A DNA stretch of 64,000 bases from contig NZ_CP150661.1 of assembly GCF_038024105.1 (NCBI RefSeq), forward strand, positions 1,197,001 through 1,261,000, read 5' to 3'. Both the position numbers and the translations under genes were made by a program. The notes beneath the pieces were generated by a model, which saw only the letters and a program-made list of their open reading frames with translations, ran no database searches and was not told the origin of the DNA. The number at the start of each line of letters is the position of its first letter. Positions within the stretch are counted from its first letter, which is position 1. Positions 35,305 through 43,671 of the stretch are shown here, one piece after another. The DNA comes from Polaribacter butkevichii (lineage in GTDB: Bacteria > Bacteroidota > Bacteroidia > Flavobacteriales > Flavobacteriaceae).

Positions 35305-35675
35305 CAAAGTAGTTATACTATTTTGTAATTGTCTATGCTATCTTTTAGACCTCACTATAAACTATTATCTATACTGATAAAAAACATAAATATAAATAAA
35401 AAAAAGTAGCTTATAATAAGCTACTTTTTTAAATTATTATAAAATTAGTTTTGGGGGATAAATAAAATTCGGGGGATTGATTTTATTAAAAAACATACTC
35501 AAATATAATTATTTAAGAAACAATTCCACCAAAAAAAAAGGTCACAAAAAGTAACAGTCTTAAAAAAAACAAGTAACAATAAGTAACAATAAAAACATAA
35601 ATACCTTTAAAACAGAAATCTAAAAAAATCTACTCTTAATTAGCAATAAAGTTACTAATTAATAATAAAAACAAA
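35305..35675. other. 371-bp convergent intergenic region with terminator and GGGGGAT motifs
   Basis: Contains the helicase terminator (35401-35430), two TTNGGGGGAT motifs (35450-35460 and 35468-35484) and a 10-bp direct tandem AAGTAACAAT x2 (35571-35590). No ORF with family features. Confidence 0.55.
35401..35430 (+). terminator. Terminator of the helicase gene
   Basis: GTAGCTTA (35406-35413), TAA loop, TAAGCTAC (35417-35424), flanked by A5 and T6. Confidence 0.85.
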
Positions 35676-37310
35676 TTATACTCCTAAATTCTGAATAAAT
35701 ACCTCTAAATTTTGATTTTTTGGTATATTCATTTTCTTTCTTATTCTGTAACGAGTAACTTTTATAGCATCTGAACTAGAATTTCTAATAGACGCAATTT
35801 CTTTAACAGATAAATTTAACCTTAGTAAAGCGCAAACCTCTCTTTCCGTTTTAGTCAATTCTGAATAAACCGTAAGTAACATATTATCAAAACCATCATT
35901 AACAGAATCTATTTTTTTCTTTAGTAATGTTAGTTTACTTTCCGTGGTAATTTGTTGCTGAATTTTAAAAGATAAATCTTTAATATAATTTTTTACTTCA
36001 ACAGAATTATACGTTTTTCTTTGCTCTTTAAGTTGTGCTAAAAGTTGTTTTAAAAACTCTAATCGCATTGAGTTATCTGCTACTAAATTTTTTACTTCTA
36101 TTTCTGATCTTTTAAATTTCTGTAATAAAACTTCTTTTTTTATTTTTTCTTTCTCCAGGTTACCTTCTATTATTTTATTTCTATTTATAGAATTTCTATA
36201 AAGTAAAACAATCATAGGAATACCCAATAATAATAAAGCTGAAATTATAATTAAATATATTTTTTTGTCAAAAGCTTGCTTTTGGTTTATTATCTGTAAA
36301 TTTTTCTTTTCTAATTTAAGCTTGTTTTGCAGTTCAGCCTCTTCAATTGTATTTGATAATTGAGATTGAAAAATAGAATCTGAATAGATTTTATGTTTTT
36401 CTAAATATATATAAGAATTCTTATAATCTTTAAGTACATAATTCAATTTTGCTAGTGAACTATATGATTTTGATAATCGTAGTTTAAAATTATTTTCTTT
36501 TGCCACTATAATAGCAGAATCTAGATATTTTAAAGCTAAATTATAGGTTCCTAACTTGCTATGAGCAGCTGCTATGTTATGATAATTGACTGTTATAAGT
36601 AGTTTATTATTTTCTTTTTTAGCATACTCTAAAACCAAACTTCTAATATCTATTACTTTTTTATATTTACCTTGTTTGTAATATGTATTTGATACATTAT
36701 TGTAAACATTATAAATTCGATCGTCTTTATTATTTTTTTTAAAAACCTCAAGTGCTTTATTATAGTAGTAAATAGATGAATCCAACTTTTTAAGCCTTGT
36801 ATAGTAATTCCCTAAATGTAAATAACCTTTTCCCATTAATTCTTCTTCTCTCCCCTTACTGAGTTCTAACCCTCTATTATAAAACTCAAGCTCTTTCTCT
36901 TTTTGATCTTTATAGCGATATACATAACCTATATCAAAATGGATAGAAGCAAAACGTACAGAATCATTTGTCTTTTTAAAGATATCTTTTGCTTTATTAA
37001 AGTACCTAAGAGAGGTACTTAAATTCCCTTTATTTTTCTCAATAAACCCTAATTTAAGCAAAGCTTTGCCCTCCATAGTATTATTCTTACCCTTTGATAA
37101 TTGCAAGGCTTCGTTAAAAAAATATTCTGATTTAATAACATTTTTTGAATAGAAGAATTCTCCGCATTCAAATAAAAACTGACACTTATTTTCAGCGGTT
37201 TTTATTGATTTCAAAATTTCTTTTTTTGAAAGAAAAATAGAATCCAAATTCTGAGCATTGGTTTTTAAAGTAAAAAAGAACAAAAGGGGGACTATAAACT
37301 TGTAATACAT
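35676..37310 (-). CDS. Membrane TPR protein with C-terminal LuxR-type helix-turn-helix
   Basis: 544 residues. A signal-anchor (IVPLLFFFTLKTNAQ) is followed by about seven TPRs up to residue 310 (for example SIYYYNKALEVFKKNNKDDR), a short coiled coil, a membrane helix (IYLIIISALLLLGIPMIVLL, about 352-372), a second coiled coil and a cytoplasmic HTH at about 480-540 (LTKTEREVCALLRLNLSVKE then TRYRIRKKMNI). This architecture is common in Bacteroidota one-step membrane regulators: outside TPR sensor, inside DNA-binding domain. Target genes are unknown; no partner gene is adjacent. Confidence 0.9.
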   Translation of the reverse strand: MYYKFIVPLLFFFTLKTNAQNLDSIFLSKKEILKSIKTAENKCQFLFECGEFFYSKNVIKSEYFFNEALQLSKGKNNTMEGKALLKLGFIEKNKGNLSTSLRYFNKAKDIFKKTNDSVRFASIHFDIGYVYRYKDQKEKELEFYNRGLELSKGREEELMGKGYLHLGNYYTRLKKLDSSIYYYNKALEVFKKNNKDDRIYNVYNNVSNTYYKQGKYKKVIDIRSLVLEYAKKENNKLLITVNYHNIAAAHSKLGTYNLALKYLDSAIIVAKENNFKLRLSKSYSSLAKLNYVLKDYKNSYIYLEKHKIYSDSIFQSQLSNTIEEAELQNKLKLEKKNLQIINQKQAFDKKIYLIIISALLLLGIPMIVLLYRNSINRNKIIEGNLEKEKIKKEVLLQKFKRSEIEVKNLVADNSMRLEFLKQLLAQLKEQRKTYNSVEVKNYIKDLSFKIQQQITTESKLTLLKKKIDSVNDGFDNMLLTVYSELTKTEREVCALLRLNLSVKEIASIRNSSSDAIKVTRYRIRKKMNIPKNQNLEVFIQNLGV

Positions 37311-37477
37311 TTTTTAGATCATTAATATTTTTAGATTTATAAAAACAGTATAAATTATCTATATTTTATAAAAACGAAAACAAAATATAATAAATTATTT
37401 TAACAAATATTTGTTAGAACTAGTGTTTCTTTAAAATAAAAAAGGCAAAACAATTCGTTTTACCCTTATATTTTCTA

Positions 37478-38380
37478 TTAAACCCAATCTTTAGGTTTTT
37501 CTAAGATAGCTATCAATCTGGCTTCTTCTGTATTTTCTTCTGGTTGATGATTGTATTTCCATTGCACAATTGGCGGCAAACTCATTAAGATACTTTCTAT
37601 TCTTCCGTTGGTTTTTAAACCAAAAAGAGTGCCTCTATCATGTACTAAATTAAATTCTACATAACGACCTCTTCTTATTTCTTGCCAATCTTTTTGCGCT
37701 CTGGTAAATTCAATTTCTTTTCTTTTTTCTACAATTGGCACATAACTTTCTAAAAAACTATCCCCAACCTCTGTTACAAAGTTAAATCTATCTTCTATAG
37801 AAAATACTTCTGTTTCTTTTAAATAATCGAAAAACAAACCACCAATTCCACGTGCTTCATTTCTGTGTGCATTCCAAAAATACTCGTCACAAACTTTTTT
37901 AAACTTCGGATAAAATTCTGAATGATGCTTATCACAAGCTGTTTTACATGTTTGATGAAAATGAGTTACATCTTCATCAAATAAATAATAGGGCGTTAAA
38001 TCTTGTCCGCCACCAAACCACTGTGTTACAATATTACCATCATTGTCATACATCTCAAAATAACGCCAATTTGCATGTACCGTTGGTATAAAAGGATTTA
38101 TTGGATGCAATACTAAACTTAAGCCACATGCAAAGAAGTTCCCCTCTTTTACTTTAAATTGCTTTCTTAATGCTTCTGGTAATTCGCCAAAAACTTTAGA
38201 AATATTTACGCCACCTTTTTCAAAAATTGCACCATTTTCGATTACACGAGTTCTGCCTCCTCCGCCTTCTTTTCTTTCCCAAATATCTTCTTGAAATTTT
38301 GCAACTCCATCTACTTCTTCTAATTTAGAAGTAATTGTATTTTGAAGATTTTCTATGTATTTATAAAATTGCTCTTTCAT
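37478..38380 (-). CDS. hemF: Oxygen-dependent coproporphyrinogen III oxidase
   Basis: 300 residues. HemF oxidatively decarboxylates coproporphyrinogen III to protoporphyrinogen IX using O2. Family blocks are VHANWRYFEMYDNDGNIVTQ, FGGGQDLTPYYLFDED, RGIGGLFFDYL and QKDWQEIRRGRYVEFNLVHD. Presence of HemF, rather than only HemN, indicates aerobic heme synthesis. Its start overlaps the end of the upstream EI24-like gene by 20 bp, so it closes the minus-strand part of the heme cluster. Confidence 0.97.
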   Translation of the reverse strand: MKEQFYKYIENLQNTITSKLEEVDGVAKFQEDIWERKEGGGGRTRVIENGAIFEKGGVNISKVFGELPEALRKQFKVKEGNFFACGLSLVLHPINPFIPTVHANWRYFEMYDNDGNIVTQWFGGGQDLTPYYLFDEDVTHFHQTCKTACDKHHSEFYPKFKKVCDEYFWNAHRNEARGIGGLFFDYLKETEVFSIEDRFNFVTEVGDSFLESYVPIVEKRKEIEFTRAQKDWQEIRRGRYVEFNLVHDRGTLFGLKTNGRIESILMSLPPIVQWKYNHQPEENTEEARLIAILEKPKDWV

Positions 38381-39116
38381 TTTCTTTATTTAATAAGGCT
38401 ACTGTTTTTACAGATGCTGCGGTTACCGATAATGGTAAAACAATAATAAACCCTAAAACAGGAATTAATAAACACAGCATAAAAACAATTCCGTTTCCTA
38501 TAGAAACGCCTTTATTTTTACCTACAAAATTGATACTTTCTTTATAGTTTAAATGTCTTTCTAAGGTATAATCCATATTACCAAAACCAGCATAATAAGC
38601 TTGTACCAAAAATAAAACGACAGTAAAAACTAACCCAATAATAGGTATAAAACTTAGCAATAACAATGGTATTGTAAATAATATTTCTTTTGATAAGTTT
38701 CTTAAACTGATTCTAACACCTCTAATTAATTGCTCCCGGAAGGTAGTTTTTCTATGGTTATGCTTAAAACTTCCATTAAGATGAGTTTCTATTTTTTCTG
38801 AAACAGGGCTCATAAATGGTGCGGATAGCGCCATTACAATATGTTTATATAATAGAAAGCCAATAACTAAAACAAAAACGGCTCCTATAAAAGAAGCAAT
38901 AGTAGTTACAGTTTCTTTACCCCAATCCCAAATCCATATTTTGGCTAAAAAATTACCTATATTATCTGATAATCCATAAGCAGTAAAACCAATAATTGTT
39001 GCGGTTACAAGGCTAATTACAACTGGAACAATAAAATATTTCCAAAGTTTTAATTTAGAAATTAAACCAAAAGAACCTACATAAGCTTGTATTCCTGAAA
39101 GTATATTTTTAATCAT
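38361..39116 (-). CDS. EI24/CysZ-like four-helix membrane protein
   Basis: 251 residues with four long hydrophobic regions (YFIVPVVISLVTATIIGFTA; ASFIGAVFVLVIGFLLYKHI; LFTIPLLLLSFIPIIGLVF; MLCLLIPVLGFIIVLPLSV). The LSAPFMSPVSEKIE and VQAYYAGFGNMDYTLERH blocks are typical of the EI24/CysZ (DUF540) family. E. coli CysZ imports sulfate, but the transport role here is not established. It overlaps hemF by 20 bp and lies in the heme cluster; a link to heme is only positional. Confidence 0.88.
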   Translation of the reverse strand: MIKNILSGIQAYVGSFGLISKLKLWKYFIVPVVISLVTATIIGFTAYGLSDNIGNFLAKIWIWDWGKETVTTIASFIGAVFVLVIGFLLYKHIVMALSAPFMSPVSEKIETHLNGSFKHNHRKTTFREQLIRGVRISLRNLSKEILFTIPLLLLSFIPIIGLVFTVVLFLVQAYYAGFGNMDYTLERHLNYKESINFVGKNKGVSIGNGIVFMLCLLIPVLGFIIVLPLSVTAASVKTVALLNKENERAIL

Positions 39117-39235
39117 TAGCGTTGGTTTGCGTTAGCGATTGAAATGACATCCTTTTTGCTTTTTCTGCAAAAAGATATAATGGAAAGCGCGACTTTATGC
39201 TGATTTTTCTCAGCATAAAGTAACGCCCAAAATTG
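39117..39235. repeat. Interspersed element, plain copy
   Basis: The spacer contains GCGTTAGCGATTGAAATGAC, ATCCTTTTTGC/GCAAAAAGATAT and GGAAAGCGCGAC blocks. The hairpins CTTTTTGC/GCAAAAAG (39152-39174) and CTTTATGCTGA/TCAGCATAAAG (39193-39220, perfect 11 bp) are visible. The blocks match, in the same order, those found on the minus strand of 49455-49588 (GATTGAAGCGGCATCC, AAAAAAGATATAGCGG, AAAGCAGG). This looks like a dispersed flavobacterial intergenic element. Confidence 0.7.
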
Positions 39236-39239
39236 TTAC

Positions 39240-39584
39240 TTAAATCATTGTTTTATTACAATACGAAGCACTTTCAAAGTCTCTAACATTCATAGAAATA
39301 ACGGGTACTTTTGGAAACAAGGTCGTTAAAGTAGCTACAATTGCATAAGAAAGATCTGATTTTTGTTCTTCTGTTCTTCCTTCCATTATATTTCCAAAAA
39401 CATGAATAAAATCTGCCGATTCACTTTGTACCAAAGAATGTTTAAACGGATTTAAGCGTACTTTAATATCATCTCTTTCAAATAAACCCGTAGAAAAAGC
39501 CGTTTCAAAAACGGCTTCTAAAATTTTTCTTGGTTCTCGTAATTCTAAAATGTTTTCTGAACAATCTAAAATAAAATGCGGCAT
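39240..39584 (-). CDS. 5-carboxymethyl-2-hydroxymuconate isomerase family protein
   Basis: 114 residues, starting MPHFILDCSENI, so Pro2 would become the N-terminal catalytic proline of this tautomerase-superfamily group. FKHSLVQSESADFIHVFG and SYAIVATLTTLFP fit the trimeric CHMI fold. CHMI acts in homoprotocatechuate breakdown, but no other gene of that route is present. Only 1 bp separates it from the end of hemE, so it is co-transcribed with heme genes. True substrate unknown. Confidence 0.85.
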   Translation of the reverse strand: MPHFILDCSENILELREPRKILEAVFETAFSTGLFERDDIKVRLNPFKHSLVQSESADFIHVFGNIMEGRTEEQKSDLSYAIVATLTTLFPKVPVISMNVRDFESASYCNKTMI

Positions 39585-39585
39585 T

Positions 39586-40614
39586 TTAGTTTGCTTTATA
39601 CTCCTTAACTGCGTCTACAAACGCTTTTGCGTTTTCTAACGGAATGTTTGGTAAAATACCATGGCCTAGATTTACAACTAATCTATCTTTACCAAATTCA
39701 TTAATCATTTGGTGTACCATTTTTTTGATAACTGCTGGTGGAGAGAACAATCTTGATGGATCGAAATTACCTTGTAAGGTAATTTTTCCGCCAGATAAAT
39801 AACGAGCGTTTCTTGCAGAACACGTCCAATCTACACCTAATGCAGAAGCGCCAGATTTAGACATTTCGTCTAAAGCAAACCAACATCCTTTACCAAAGGC
39901 AATTACTGGGGTAATGTCTTTTAAGGCATCGATAATTTGTTGCATATATTGCCAAGAGAATTCTTGATAATCTACAGGAGATAACATTCCTCCCCAAGAA
40001 TCAAAAACTTGAACAGCATCTACACCTGCTGCAACTTTTGCTTTTAAATAGGCAATAGTTGTGTCTGTTATTTTTTGTAATAATGAGTGTGCTATTACAG
40101 GGTTTGTAAAACATAATTCTTTTGCTTTGTCAAAGTTTTTAGAACCTTGCCCTTGTACACAATAACATAAAATTGTCCAAGGTGAACCTGCAAAACCAAT
40201 TAACGGCACCTCATCATTCAATTTTTCTTTGGTTGCTTTAATTGCTTCCATTACGTAACCTAAAGTGTCTTGAATATCTGGAACAATTACGCTATCTAAA
40301 TCTTTTTGAGAACGAATAGGATTTGGTAAATAAGGTCCAAAATTGGGTTTCATTTCCACTTCAATATTCATTGCTTGTGGTATTACCAAAATATCTGAAA
40401 ACAGAATGGCAGCATCCATACCAAATCTACGAATTGGTTGTACTGTAATTTCTGATGCTAATTCTGGAGTTTGACAACGTGTAAAGAAATCGTACTTTTT
40501 TTTGATTTCTTGAAATTCTGGTAAATATCTTCCTGCTTGACGCATCATCCAAACTGGTGGACGGTCTACAGTTTCTCCTTTTAAGGCTCTTAAAAATAAA
40601 TCGTTTTTTATCAT
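39586..40614 (-). CDS. hemE: Uroporphyrinogen decarboxylase
   Basis: 342 residues. HemE removes four carboxyl groups from uroporphyrinogen III to give coproporphyrinogen III. The N-terminal signature [18 protein letters not shown] is complete, and [44 protein letters not shown] and [10 protein letters not shown] follow as expected. Followed after 1 bp by the isomerase gene. The 151-bp spacer upstream is filled by a CGCAAAG-type palindrome. Confidence 0.98.
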   Translation of the reverse strand: MIKNDLFLRALKGETVDRPPVWMMRQAGRYLPEFQEIKKKYDFFTRCQTPELASEITVQPIRRFGMDAAILFSDILVIPQAMNIEVEMKPNFGPYLPNPIRSQKDLDSVIVPDIQDTLGYVMEAIKATKEKLNDEVPLIGFAGSPWTILCYCVQGQGSKNFDKAKELCFTNPVIAHSLLQKITDTTIAYLKAKVAAGVDAVQVFDSWGGMLSPVDYQEFSWQYMQQIIDALKDITPVIAFGKGCWFALDEMSKSGASALGVDWTCSARNARYLSGGKITLQGNFDPSRLFSPPAVIKKMVHQMINEFGKDRLVVNLGHGILPNIPLENAKAFVDAVKEYKAN

Positions 40615-40640
40615 GATTTTAAACGCAAAAGCGTAATGTT

Positions 40641-40763
40641 TTTTAAACGCAAAGACGCCAAGTTATTTCGCAAAGGTCGCAGAGTTTTCTAGTCTCTTTT
40701 AAAGAATTAACTATTTATTTCTTGGCGCACTTTGCGCTTCCCTTTGGGGCTTTGTGGTTATTT
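40641..40763. repeat. CGCAAAG-type palindromic repeat, left of the GxxExxY gene
   Basis: Left arm AACGCAAAGACGCCAAG then CGCAAAGGTCGCAGAG (40646-40686). The right arm, read on the minus strand from 40763, is AACCACAAAGCCCCAAAGG then GCGCAAAGTGCGCCAAG. The arms pair imperfectly across an A+T-rich centre. The same type of repeat borders the other side of the gene at 41154-41240. Confidence 0.75.
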
Positions 40764-40765
40764 TT

Positions 40766-41143
40766 TTACAAATTATTTACTACTCTTTTAATACCGTATT
40801 TTATTAAAGCAACGTTAAAATTAATTAACAAACCTAATTTACATTCTGATAGCTTTAGATAAGTTAAAACTTGAGCTAAATGAACATCATTTATACTTTC
40901 TACTGATTTTAGCTCAACAATTACTTTATCTTCAACTATTAAATCTATTCTATAACCTACATTGAGTTTTACTTCTTCATAAACTAAAGGCAATGCTTTT
41001 TGTTTTTCTACATTTAGATTCCTCTTCCCTAACTCATAAAACAAACATTCCTCATAAGAACTTTCTAAAAGACCTGGACCTAAAGCTCTATGAACTTTTA
41101 AAGCGCAGTCTACAATAATTTTAGAAATTTCGTTTTCAGTCAT
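40766..41143 (-). CDS. GxxExxY protein (PD-(D/E)XK nuclease-like fold)
   Basis: 125 residues. The name motif is GLLESSY (Gly, Glu, Tyr spaced as GxxExxY) in HRALGPGLLESSYEECLFYE. It is followed by a restriction-endonuclease-like core: YRIDLIVEDKVIVELKSVE contains the D...ExK residues, and AQVLTYLKLSECKLGLLINF is the conserved end. Function is unknown. It is tightly bracketed by two palindromic repeats (3 bp from one, about 10 bp from the other) and interrupts an otherwise compact heme cluster between hemL and hemE. This suggests the gene and repeats arrived or move together. Confidence 0.92.
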   Translation of the reverse strand: MTENEISKIIVDCALKVHRALGPGLLESSYEECLFYELGKRNLNVEKQKALPLVYEEVKLNVGYRIDLIVEDKVIVELKSVESINDVHLAQVLTYLKLSECKLGLLINFNVALIKYGIKRVVNNL

Positions 41144-41153
41144 TTTTTTTGTT

Positions 41154-41240
41154 TAAACGCAGAGGCGCTGAGTTTTTCGCAAAGGTCGCAAAGGTTTTAT
41201 AAATATTTCTTTGCGACCTTTGCACTTTCCTTTGCCTCTT
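41154..41240. repeat. CGCAAAG-type palindromic repeat, right of the GxxExxY gene
   Basis: A perfect 15-bp inverted repeat GCAAAGGTCGCAAAG (41179-41193) / CTTTGCGACCTTTGC (41209-41223) sits inside wider imperfect arms: AAACGCAGAGGCGCTGAG from 41155, and on the minus strand from 41236 AACCGCAAAGAGGCAAAGG. Same family as the repeat at 40641-40763. Confidence 0.85.
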
Positions 41241-41245
41241 TGCGG

Positions 41246-42541
41246 TTACTTTTTCATTTTTGAAACAGCTAACATTCCCTTATCAATCGCTTCTGCTATT
41301 TTTTTAATATCCTTATCTGATAAAGCAGAGGATAAAAACCATGCTTCAAACTGACTTGGAGGTAAGAAAACTCCGTTTTTGATCATTTCCCAAAAGAAAA
41401 CAGCAAACTTTTTTGTATCAGACAATTGTGCCTCTACAAAGTTGGTAACTTCGCTATTTACAAAGAAAGGATTTAACATAGAACCAAATCTATTTACCGT
41501 TAAAGCTACATTGTATTTCTTAGCAGTTTCTAATAAAATTACTTCTAAAATAGCCCCTATTTCTTCGAACTTTTTATACGGATTTTGTTTTTTCAACTCT
41601 GTTAAAGTAGCGATTCCTCCTGCCATTGCAATTGGATTTCCACTTAACGTTCCTGCTTGATACATTCCGCCTAAAGGTGCAACTTCTTGCATAATTTCTT
41701 CTCTTGCTCCGTATGCCCCCACTGGGAAACCTCCTCCAATAACCTTACCTAAACACGTAATATCTGCTTCTACGCCTAATAATTCTTGTGCTCCACCAAA
41801 TTTAGAACGGAAACCGGTCATTACTTCATCAACAATTAACAACGCTCCTTTGGTTTCTAAATACGCCTTTAATTCTGCTAAGAAATTATTTTCAGGAACT
41901 ACAACGCCCATATTACCTGCAATTGGTTCAATAATTACACCTGCAATATTATCGTCGTTTTCGAAATGTTTTTTTACACTTTCTAAATCATTATAATTAG
42001 AAATTAATGTGTTTTTTACAGCTCCTTCTGGCACTCCTTTAGAACCAGGTAAACTTAATGTTGCTAAACCAGAACCAGCTGCTACTAATAAAGCATCTTG
42101 ATGACCATGATAACAACCTGCAAATTTTATAATTTTATCCTTTCCAGTAAAGGCTCTTGCTAAACGGATTCCGCTTAAAACAGCTTCTGTACCAGAATTT
42201 ACAAAACGTACTTTATCCATTCCTGGAAAAGCATCGCAAACTATTTTTGCTAATTTAATTTCGTTTTCTGTAGATGCTCCAAAAGAATATCCATTTTTCA
42301 ATGCTTTTTCAACAGCTTTTTGCACTTTTTTATGTCGATGACCTAAAATCATTGGTCCGTAAGAAAGCACTAAATCTACATATTTATTACCATCAACATC
42401 TGTAATTTTAGTTCCTTTTGCTTTTTTGATAAACAACGGATTACCACCCACTGATGAAAATGCTCTAACAGGAGAATTTACACCTCCAACAAGGTTTACC
42501 AATCCTTTTTTATATAATTTTTCTGATTTTTTGAATTCCAT
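41246..42541 (-). CDS. hemL: Glutamate-1-semialdehyde 2,1-aminomutase
   Basis: 431 residues. A PLP enzyme converting glutamate-1-semialdehyde to 5-aminolevulinate in the C5 pathway. Seen: GGVNSPVRAFSSVGG at the start, FVNSGTEAVLSGIRLARAF, GCYHGHQDALL, IVDEVMTGFR, and the PLP lysine in GKVIGGGFPVGAYG. Length is standard. It lies between hemB (upstream, separated by a TCGAG palindrome) and the GxxExxY insert. Confidence 0.98.
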   Translation of the reverse strand: MEFKKSEKLYKKGLVNLVGGVNSPVRAFSSVGGNPLFIKKAKGTKITDVDGNKYVDLVLSYGPMILGHRHKKVQKAVEKALKNGYSFGASTENEIKLAKIVCDAFPGMDKVRFVNSGTEAVLSGIRLARAFTGKDKIIKFAGCYHGHQDALLVAAGSGLATLSLPGSKGVPEGAVKNTLISNYNDLESVKKHFENDDNIAGVIIEPIAGNMGVVVPENNFLAELKAYLETKGALLIVDEVMTGFRSKFGGAQELLGVEADITCLGKVIGGGFPVGAYGAREEIMQEVAPLGGMYQAGTLSGNPIAMAGGIATLTELKKQNPYKKFEEIGAILEVILLETAKKYNVALTVNRFGSMLNPFFVNSEVTNFVEAQLSDTKKFAVFFWEMIKNGVFLPPSQFEAWFLSSALSDKDIKKIAEAIDKGMLAVSKMKK

Positions 42542-42554
42542 TCTATTTGCTTTT

Positions 42555-42612
42555 TGTCAGTTCGAGCGCAGTCGAGAACTAATTAAACCTCTCGACTGCG
42601 CTCGAGGAGACA
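42555..42612. repeat. TCGAGCGCAGTCGAGA palindrome between hemB and hemL
   Basis: A perfect 16-bp inverted repeat: TCGAGCGCAGTCGAGA (42562-42577) and TCTCGACTGCGCTCGA (42590-42605), 12-base loop, bounded by TGTC and GACA. The second copy lies at 43604-43665 in the same operon. It would form a strong RNA hairpin without a following T run. Confidence 0.9.
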
Positions 42613-42622
42613 TTTTGATATT

Positions 42623-43588
42623 TTATTTCTTCAACAATACTCTCGCTGCTTCTTTTGCAAAATACGTAATAATAATGTCTGCGCCTGCTCTTTTCATAGA
42701 TAGTAAGCTTTCCATCATTACTTTTTCGCCATCTATCCAACCTTTTTCTGCTGCGGCTTTTACCATAGCATATTCTCCACTTACATTGTAACATGCAATC
42801 GGACGATCGAAACTATTTTTTAAATCTCTAATAATATCTAAATAAGACAATGCTGGTTTTACCATTAAAATATCGGCTCCTTCTTGATCATCAAAAGTAG
42901 CTTCTCGCATTCCTTCATCTCTGTTTGATGGATCCATTTGATACGTTCTTCTGTCTCCAAATGTTGGTGCAGAATCTGCAGCATCTCTAAAAGGACCGTA
43001 AAATGCAGATGCATATTTTACAGAATATGCCATAATTGGCAAGTTCACAAAACCTGTATTGTCTAAAGATTGACGAATCATATCAATAGTACCATCCATC
43101 ATTCCGGAAGGCGCCACCATATCTACTCCTGCTTTTGCATGAGAAATTACTTGTTTTGCAATATTTACTAAAGTAGCATCATTATCTACATCATTATCAT
43201 GTATAATTCCGCAATGACCATGAGAAGTATATTCGCAAAAGCAAACATCTGTAATTACATATAAGCTCGGATAATTTTTCTTGATAAAACGAATTGCTTG
43301 TTGCATAATTCCGTTATCATTCCACGTCTCGGTTCCTTCATCATCTTTTTCTGATGGAATTCCGAACAATAAAACTGCGGGTATATTTAAAGAAACAACC
43401 TCATCTAATTCTTTAGAAATTCTATCTAAAGAGAAACGTTTGATCCCTGGCATAGAAACAATTTCTGTTTCTATATTTTCTCCTTCTTCAATAAAAAGCG
43501 GATAGATAAAATCATCTACAGATAATTTAGTTTCTCTAACCAATCTTCTAATTCCTTCTGATTTTCTTAATCTTCTTGTTCTGAACAT
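42623..43588 (-). CDS. hemB: Delta-aminolevulinic acid dehydratase (porphobilinogen synthase)
   Basis: 321 residues. HemB condenses two 5-aminolevulinates into porphobilinogen. The zinc-type cysteine cluster is present ([18 protein letters not shown]). The two active-site lysines are seen in [19 protein letters not shown] and [15 protein letters not shown]. The N-terminus [19 protein letters not shown] is typical. It is flanked on both sides by the same palindromic repeat. Confidence 0.98.
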   Translation of the reverse strand: MFRTRRLRKSEGIRRLVRETKLSVDDFIYPLFIEEGENIETEIVSMPGIKRFSLDRISKELDEVVSLNIPAVLLFGIPSEKDDEGTETWNDNGIMQQAIRFIKKNYPSLYVITDVCFCEYTSHGHCGIIHDNDVDNDATLVNIAKQVISHAKAGVDMVAPSGMMDGTIDMIRQSLDNTGFVNLPIMAYSVKYASAFYGPFRDAADSAPTFGDRRTYQMDPSNRDEGMREATFDDQEGADILMVKPALSYLDIIRDLKNSFDRPIACYNVSGEYAMVKAAAEKGWIDGEKVMMESLLSMKRAGADIIITYFAKEAARVLLKK

Positions 43589-43603
43589 AAATTTTTAGCT
43601 TAT

Positions 43604-43665
43604 GTCAGGTCGAGCGCAGTCGAGACCTAATTAATAAAACCTCTCGACTGCGCTCGAGGAGACAT
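43604..43665. repeat. TCGAGCGCAGTCGAGA palindrome between hemCD and hemB
   Basis: Second copy: TCGAGCGCAGTCGAGA (43611-43626) and TCTCGACTGCGCTCGA (43643-43658) around a 16-base A+T-rich loop, again bounded by TGTC and GACA. Confidence 0.9.
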
Positions 43666-43671
43666 TCTCTA

